Below, piece by piece: positions 57,358-64,000 of a stretch of DNA of 64,000 nucleotides. Origin of the DNA: Lasiosphaeris hirsuta (taxonomy: Eukaryota; Ascomycota; Sordariomycetes; Sordariales; Lasiosphaeriaceae); contig JAUKUA010000004.1 of NCBI GenBank assembly GCA_030549175.1, forward strand, positions 2,294,001-2,358,000, read 5' to 3'. Made by a program: the position numbers and the translations under genes. Below the pieces are notes generated by a model. It had not been told where the DNA came from. It searched no databases and was given only the letters and a program-made list of their open reading frames with translations. How positions within the stretch are numbered: the stretch's first letter is position 1; every line of letters starts with the position of its first letter.

Positions 57358-60300
57358 ATGAACCCAGTCACTCCGATGCGCCAGATCCCTGGCGCATACT
57401 TCAATACTCCCGCGCCTGGAGCGAATACCGGCGTCCGTCGCCGATTGAACTTCAATGAGCCTGCTGGTGCCGGCGTCGCGGCTGGTTTGGGTGCGACAGG
57501 TGGGCCATTTAACAACCAGACCGCTCCGCAAGCAGTAATACCGGGAGTGGGAATTAACAGTGGCCTTCCCCTCTTGTCTCAAGGACGGGAGGAACTTGAT
57601 CCCGTCGCCAAGGCCGCGCTGTCCATCAATAAGACCCTCCAGCTCGACGAGAGCTTTCCCGACCTGGATTCTTATTGTAGACGTAGGTTCTTTGCTTGGC
57701 AGCTCTGGTCTCGCTTTCTTCCTCAAGCTAACCGCGTGTTTTTGACAGCTGGCGCATCATCCGAGTACGATATTCAGCTCCCCGACTCGCCATGGGCGCC
57801 CTTCAACAAGGCCCAGATGTACCCAATTCCAGAGCAAATATTTGCACGACTAAACCAAGGCGAAGTCCACACAAAACTGGGCTTGTTTGCGGATATCGGT
57901 TACGCTTGGGCTTCTATCGATAGCTCTCTCTTTATTTGGGACTACACCCACCCCACGCCCGAGCTCATCGGTTTCGAGGATGCCACCCATACCATCACAG
58001 CCGTTGCCCTTGTCACGCCTAAGCCGGGTGTATTCATTAACACCATCACCCACATCCTTGTTGTCGCCACGACGACAGAGATCGTGCTGCTGGGTCTATC
58101 AGCAGTCCCTACCCCCGGGGGGCCAATCAAGTCAGCTTGTACCAGACGAAAATGTCGGTTCATCGTGGAGGCAGCGATGTTAGCATCATCGTTGGCACGG
58201 CATCTGGCCGTATCTTCTTCGGCGGCGAATCTGACACTGACATTTACGAGCTATTCTACCAGCAAGAGGAGCGGTGGTTCTCCAGTCGATGCGGCAAGGT
58301 CAACCACACTCATCCCGGATGGACATCAGTCGTCCCTAGCCTACCAGCTCCAATTTTTGGATCCCGGCAACACGAGCACCTCACCAGTCTTGTCGTTGAC
58401 AATACCCGGAATCTCTTGTACTCACTTTCCAGCAACTCTACAATTCGGACGTACCATATGGAGACGCCCGAAAAGCTCACCAAGGTCATTGACAAGGAGA
58501 AGAACAGCTGCCTGCGCGATATTACGCACATGATAGACAGATCCCCGCTCTTGAACGACCGGATGAGCATTGTCGCCTTGAGCCCAATCACCGCTACCGA
58601 GGCGTCAAAGCTACATCTGATGGCTCTCACCGACACGGGATGCCGTTTGTTTCTCAGTGCCACAAGTTCTGCCTCCTATATTATGGGCGCCGCTTCGAGT
58701 CTAGCTCCTCAAAGCATGCAAGTCCAGTTCGTCAAATTTCCGCCCAAGGAGCCAAACCGAGCTCGGGGTGTTGATGGCCAAATTGCTGAAGCGGGGCTTG
58801 ATCTTACTTCGCGCGCTCTCGAGATTAGCGCTTTCGGACACCGCTTTGCCCCGGGTTACTTTTTCGACATCGTGCGCAAGGCCGCCGGGGAGGACATGCT
58901 CTTCGTCTCCACCCCTGACACTGGCAAGATCAAGGCTACCACCCCAGCATCTGCCTTGAAGTATTTTGAGCAGGGAGGGTGGGTTGAGCTGGGACCAATG
59001 ACTACGGCGTTGGCGGTCGGCTTGACAACGGCTCCTTTTTCCGCCGCACGTCAGCCGCTCGGCTTTGGCAATGAGCTTGCCGTGCAATTCGATCACCCTC
59101 CTAGCGAATTCGCAGTGCTCACTAATAGCGGCGTACACGTTATACGTCGGAGAAGGCTAGTCGATATCTTTGCTACCGCGATTAGGACTGCTTCTGGTGA
59201 CGAGGGTCTAGAGAGGGAGCTGAGGAAATTCATCAATCAATACGGCCGTGTCGAGACCATCTCGGCCGCTCTGGCTGTTGCGTGTGGGCAGGGCAGCGAC
59301 CTGCGGACAGGTACAAGCAGGGCTCCCGATCAGGGTACCGAAGATCGAGCGCGCACTGCTTTTGTGGATTTCGGTGGTCAACCGAGGCTTGCGGAGACAG
59401 ACGGCAATCAAATAACAGCAGACTCGGTCCGACTTTCTTCACGACACGATGCCCTGGCCCTTTATTTGACACGCCTAATCCGTGTGCTCTGGAAGTCGAA
59501 AGTTGTTGACGTTGCTAACGACAACACGAGCTCAGTGGCGGTCACCCCCGCCGTCCCAACCGCCAAGTTGACAACGGTACAAGAAAACGTTGAGCGTCTG
59601 CGGAACTTTCTAGAGGCGAACAAGGGCATCATTCAAGGTCTCGCGGGGCCGTCGGATCGCGTTTCCAGTCGGCAAGAGGAAATTGCCCTCCAAAAAGAGC
59701 ACCAAGCGCTGCACAGCCTACGGAAGTTGATGGAGAGCGTTTCAGAGGGCATCTCCTTTGTTATTATGTTGTTTGACGAGCGTGTCACCGACATCTATTT
59801 ACGGCTGGACCTGATAGGACGGCAACAGCTCAAGGATCTCACTTTTGAGAACCTTTTCTCCCAGGCTCCTGGCAAGGAGCTGGCAAAGGTCCTAGTCAAG
59901 GCCATTGTCAACCGGAACATTGCCAGCGGCTCAAATGTCGAGACGGTTGCAGATGCTCTTAGGCGGAGATGCGGAAGCTTCTGCTCCCCTGACGACGTCG
60001 TTATCTTCAAAGCGCAGGAGCAGCTGCAGCGGGCCACCGAGCAGGTTAATAATACTAACATTCTGCGCACACTGTTGGCCGAGAGCTTGCGGCTATTTGA
60101 GCAGGTCGCTGGCAGTCTCTCATCCGGCAATCTCCAGGCTGCGGTTGAGCAGTACGTCGCACTCAAATACTACGCTGGCGCGATTCAGCTGTGCCTGGTT
60201 GTGGCCCGCGAAAAAGATCGGGGAAACTCTGCGTTGTCTTGGGTCAACGAGGGCAAGCCACAGAACGACCCCCGCGAGAAGTCATTCAACGCTCGCGAGG

Positions 60301-61709
60301 GCTGCTACCGGCTAATCTACGAGGTCCTCGACCGACTCGAAGCCGCATCTGCCCTGGAGCCCGAAAAGGTGGACGGCAGACTTACCCTCACTGCCACAAA
60401 GAGACTGGAGGCCTACACCGTTGTCAACAATTCCGATGACGAAGTGTTTCACTTCAATCTCTACGACTGGTATATCCTCAAGAACTGGACGGATAGAATA
60501 TTGGCCATCGACTCCCCCCACGTCATCACCTACCTCGAGCGGTTGGCCGCGACCGATCCCGAGCATGCTGACCTTCTATGCCGGTTCTATACCCACCGCA
60601 GCCGCTTCTTTGAAGCCGCCAAGGTCCAGGCGGATCTTGCAAAGTCGGAATTCAGCATCGGCATCAAAGATCGGATCACTCTGCTGAGCCGAGCAAAGGG
60701 CAATGCGAGTGTCAATACTATTGGTATCGGCCGGCAGCAGCAACAGGAGCTGAATCATGAGGTTACCGAGCTGCTCGAGGTTGCACATATCCAAGACGAC
60801 CTCCTGGAGCGTTTGAGGGCCGATCCTCGTATCCACGAGACGAGGCTCCGCGAGGTCGAGCAAACTCTGGACGGTCCTATCCAGGGCCTTAGTGAAGTGA
60901 GTCAAGGTCAATGTGGCACAAGCCAGCCTCCTTGCTAATTTTCCGTGCAGCTCTTCAACAGCTATGCTGACCAAGCCGGCTACTACGATCTCTGCTTGCT
61001 CATATTCAACGCCGCAAATTTCCAAAATCCCCGAATCATCAACGAAACGTGGGAGAACCTCATCAACGACACACATCACGACATTGATCAAAGGCAGCAA
61101 ATTTGGCAAGCGTTCCAGACAGGACAGCCACTTCCCGACGGCATTCCGCCCCCAACGGGAGAGCCGCCGATGCCTTACGAATCGGTCTCATCGCAGATCC
61201 AGAACATTGCACATCGCACTTCCCTCGACAGCCTCATCTTCCCCGTCGACCATTTGGTGCCACTCGTGTGCGCCTACGCCATTAACAATGGCCAGGACGC
61301 TTCCATCGGTGCCGACCCATCTTGGCCTGTGCTGTTGTTCCTGAACTTGGGCGTTCCCCATGCCCTCATCGTGCACATGCTCGAGGAGATATTTGACACC
61401 CAAGAGCAACCCTTTTTGGGCAGAAAGAGGAAGCTTGTTGTGCAGTGGATCAACACCGCTGTTGAGGCGTGGGTGCGCGAGGTGGAGCGCCGCGGGACTG
61501 CGGCCAAGGGCGGCGATGGAGCTATCAGTGGATGGGTCAGCGACCTTTTGGTTCGCGCTGAGGAGTGCCTAGTACAATTGTCAGCCGGTGGGAGGGCCAA
61601 CACGGATGCTGAGGAAATTGTGGGGACAAGGCGGACGGTAAGGTCGTTGAAGAGAGTGGTTGATCAGATTGCTGGGGCAGAAAGACAGGGCAGCTTGTTT
61701 GGCAGGTGA
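57358..61709 (+). CDS. NUP170: Inner-ring nucleoporin Nup170/Nup155, with a one-base frame break
   Basis: Exons are 57358-57682, 57749-60896 and 60951-61709. The introns are 66 and 54 bp, both with CTAAY branches. With one base restored, the length is 1410 residues, normal for the family. Nup170 is a large scaffold of the nuclear pore inner ring: an N-terminal beta-propeller then an alpha-solenoid. Landmarks are MNPVTPMRQIPGAYFNTPAPG, YAWASIDSSLFIWDY, SLYQTKMSVHRGGSDVSIIVGTASGRIFFGG, IYELFYQQEERWFSSRC, and a helical C-terminus (LFNSYADQAGYYDLCLLIF). The frame changes at a G6 run (58117-58122): ...SAVPTPGG then N-Q-V-S-L-Y-Q in the next frame. A seventh G would rejoin them. No intron fits. Confidence 0.93.
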
Positions 61710-62503
61710 GGTGAACCGAAAGAGGGACAAGTATACACAAGAGAGAATACAGGGATGTGATACTGTGACGAAAGGATTTGGGTATTGTCCCCCAACCTTT
61801 GGAAGAAACACGCCATAGATGTAGAAAGCGATGAATTGGGCAGCATTCATGAGCAGTATTCATGAGCGGGCTCTCTCCCCTTGCCGAGGGAGGGCGGGCT
61901 GTGGGATTGTTGTACATATTCCTTTTACTATTGTTTTTTTTTATTTTCTGTTTTCTGTCTTGGAATTCGACGTGATGTTGAGGGGGAGTTATGTGATTTC
62001 ATCCACAATAGCATCCTGTCTTCTGCATTCTCCAGACACCCATCCATGTGTTGATTCGGCGCCTGTTAGGGGGAAGACCAGGACCGGTCCAGGTGTGACA
62101 ATCGTGGTATAATTCAATATTCCGGTTACGTTATCAACCCTAGCTAGTAGTACTTGGTATTCAAATTAGCCTTTTCAAGGCTAAGTCTGATGTGAATGAA
62201 ACATCCTGTCCATCTCTCTTCCGGGTTTCATGCTGGTAAAAAAATCATAATCCAGAGAATTTCGACCCGTAGGTTCGCCGAGGGTCCCGACCTAGGTCTG
62301 AGTTTCCCCTAAAGACTATAAAGCTGAGTCCCAAAATGCATGTATCCACGTCGAGTATACACTTGCTTCTTTTCAAATACAACTATTCATACCGCTATCA
62401 GCCGCACATGATTATCATTATTGTGATAGTACCCAGCCATCGCAGATGGCCACGCAAATCGACATTACAGCACACCCCAACAAGCAAACCAGTAAACGGT
62501 CAC
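61710..62503. other. Convergent 3' intergenic region
   Basis: Between the NUP170 and F-box-like stops. A T-rich tract lies near 61930-61950. No gene was seen. Confidence 0.5.
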
Positions 62504-63213
62504 TCACGACAGGAAATACCTGTACATGACCAGCCAGCTCAGAACCAAGGGCACCAAGGCCACCAACAACCCCCAGGCCTCAATGGTGAAGCGCATGCGC
62601 AGCCACCTCCTCACGCGCGTCTTGAGCTGCCTGCTCTGGGCACACGTGCTCGTGCCGTAGATCAGACAGCCGAGCCCCGGGCGCGACTCGCACTCGATGT
62701 GCTCCCGCCGGCGCTGCATCAGGAGCCTTTTGCCCCAGCAACACACGTCAGCAATGGTTCACAAATCCGAAGAAACAAATAGAAAAAGGGGGGGGAGGGG
62801 GGGGCGCACCTGACGCTGCCCCGGCAGAACCGCAGGTCGCTGCCCAGGTCACAGCGCTGGTTGTTGGGGCACTCGAGGTGCAGGCGGCGGCGCTCGACGA
62901 GCCAGTCGATCTTGAGCTTGACGCCCGTGTCGACCAGGTTGTAGAAGTAGGCGCTCGTGTGCTTGAGAGAGAGCGCGTCGGGGTAGATGAGATGCTGGGA
63001 GATGAGCACGTGGATCTCGGCCGGGAGCGTCAGGAATGTCGGTTTGCTGCGGGGCGGCGACCATGCCGAGTCCGAGTCCGAGTCCGAGTCCGAGTCCGCG
63101 TCCCGGTCCGGGTGTTGTGCAGGGGCTGGTGGGGCGGTTGTTGTTGTTGTTGGTTTTTTGGGGTTGTCCTCCTCCCGGGGCGCCGGGGCGCGGCGCAGGA
63201 TCAGGGACGACAT
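62504..63213 (-). CDS. F-box-like protein with a C-terminal membrane segment
   Basis: Two exons, 63213-62810 and 62726-62504, give 208 residues. The 83-bp intron has a GTGCGC donor next to G/C runs, a CTGAC branch and an AAAAG acceptor. The N-terminus is basic with a (Ser-Asp)n stretch encoded by tandem gagtcc hexamers. An F-box-like helix set follows (FLTLPAEIHVLISQHLIYPDALSLKHTSAYFYNLVD), then a Cys-containing region (ECPNNQRCD, IECESRPGLGCL). The C-terminus is one hydrophobic segment (AWGLLVALVPLVLSWLVMYRYF) that ends the protein, as in tail-anchored proteins. I recognise the architecture from other filamentous fungi but no function. Confidence 0.8.
63068..63097 (-). repeat. Hexamer repeat (gagtcc)5 encoding Ser-Asp dipeptides
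   Basis: Five perfect copies plus degenerate flanks lie inside the F-box-like coding region. Confidence 0.9.
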
Positions 63214-63895
63214 GGCTTGGTGCGGTGGTAGGGGATGGGGTGGAGGAATGGAACGGCGCGCGGCCTGTCAGCAGCAGCGGATGGGTCCATGGTTATTTGT
63301 ATCTCTCGATGCTGCCGTTTCCCTCGGTGGGTGCCTGTGGTGCCAAAGAGGACAGAATTGGCAGGGCTCACCTTAGTGGGCTGTCTCGTGCCTGTCTGGT
63401 GCCTGTTTGGTGGTGGCTAGGACTGGTGGCGCTCTTGATGCCGGCAGCCCGTGTCCCTGACAGCTGTAGCGTCTCGCAGACTTGCCAGGGCTTGCGAGGA
63501 CTCGCCAGGACTTGCGTCACTTGCGGGGGACGATTGGGGACGATTGGGGACGATTGTTGGAACGATTCGCTGTCCGGCAGCGATTGCAGGTATGCAGTTC
63601 TGCTGCAATGCAGGCGACAGAAATGGAAACATGGATACGAGGTTTCAACCCCAAACCCACCGAGTCACAGCTGCCACGCAGCCGAGAGTCGGCACGTTTA
63701 TGTCCATTGGATACGTGTTTAGTTGAACGTCGTGGCTTCCTGAGGAAACACAGTAGCAGGGTTCAACCGAGCTAGTGTTTGTGGCTCAAGGCAAGGCAGA
63801 CGACAACATTTCCACCGCCCGGAGGCCAACCACCTCCCCCCACCGACAGCGACCATTTATGCAATAAAAATAGCAGCGAAAGCCGCAAAAGAATA
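63214..63895. other. Intergenic region upstream of the F-box-like gene
   Basis: No gene was seen. A 10-bp unit ggggacgatt is repeated three times at 63526-63555, and cttgcgag/cttgcc-type repeats lie just before it. Confidence 0.5.
63526..63555 (+). repeat. 10-bp tandem repeat, three copies
   Basis: Perfect triplication of ggggacgatt. Confidence 0.9.
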
Positions 63896-63997
63896 TGACA
63901 ACTGTGGGATTCGAACCCACGCCCTTTCGGACCGCCATACAAGACTTCCGTGAGGAATGCCTGAAGACGGCGCCTTAGACCGCTCGGCCAAATTGCC
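63896..63997 (-). tRNA. tRNA-Leu(CAG) with a 22-nt intron
   Basis: On the minus strand the acceptor arms GGCAATT (from 63997) and AGTTGTC plus discriminator A (63896) pair, with two G-U wobbles. The A box is TGGCCGAGCGG and the B box is GGTTCGAATCC. The anticodon arm is CCGTC-TTCAGG...T-GGCGG with CAG at 63963-63961. A 22-nt intron (63959-63938) follows one base after the anticodon, the standard eukaryotic position. A long variable arm (TCCGAAAGGGC) is typical of a class II leucine tRNA. It decodes CUG. Confidence 0.95.
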
Positions 63998-64000
63998 TAT

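Overview
The window is nuclear DNA of a filamentous ascomycete. Nearly every multi-exon gene has 50-90 nt GT-AG introns with CTRAY branch sites close to the acceptor. The protein set is Pezizomycotina-like (DUF3433, DUF7730, transmembrane SH3 protein, fungal Ada2, Erg28, Nup170). GC-rich coding sequence, long G and C homopolymers between genes, and the forms of the proteins suggest a Sordariomycete, possibly Sordariales. The lineage is an inference, not a match.

Layout: the 3' end of an HD-domain 5'-deoxynucleotidase (1-277); a Ser/Pro-rich protein of unknown role (1910-3592); a zinc-knuckle protein (4323-6596, -); a DUF3433 membrane protein (7170-9931, -); a U6 spliceosomal snRNA gene (11193-11303, -); and an amino-acid permease (12012-13863) that ends 61 bp from a convergent single-pass membrane protein (13925-14760, -). 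Next is a sparse stretch of surface or secreted proteins: a Cys-rich secreted protein with a hydrophobic C-terminus (15604-16592) and a small six-Cys secreted protein with a two-codon first exon (18801-19248). It is followed by a cyanamide hydratase interrupted by an in-frame TAG (20622-21453) and a BTB-like protein (21696-23019, -).

The second half is mostly housekeeping: ALG9 (24056-25984, -) divergent from NAF1 (26569-28731); a transmembrane SH3 protein behind a 3.3 kb gene-free stretch (32016-33915); a DUF7730 protein (35127-36354, -); a CHIP/STUB1-type U-box ligase (37704-38660) convergent with a degenerate Ras-like GTPase (38997-40864, -); a NIPA-type Mg2+ transporter with a long tail (42941-45219, -); an SDR reductase (48251-49320, -); Ada2 (49946-51679, -); GAL7 (52933-54279); ERG28 (54409-54991, -); the very-long-chain 3-ketoacyl-CoA reductase (55456-56512); NUP170/NUP155 (57358-61709); an F-box-like protein with a C-terminal membrane segment (62504-63213, -); and an intron-containing tRNA-Leu(CAG) (63896-63997, -).

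Functional themes are RNA biogenesis (U6, NAF1, tRNA), ER lipid and glycan synthesis (ALG9, ERG28, 3-ketoacyl-CoA reductase), galactose metabolism and SAGA-type transcription, nuclear pore, and protein quality control. No biosynthetic cluster, transposon, CRISPR-like array or viral element was seen. The points most worth checking are three interrupted reading frames (cyanamide hydratase, Ras-like protein, Nup170), the P-loop substitution in the Ras-like protein, and the secreted-protein stretch.
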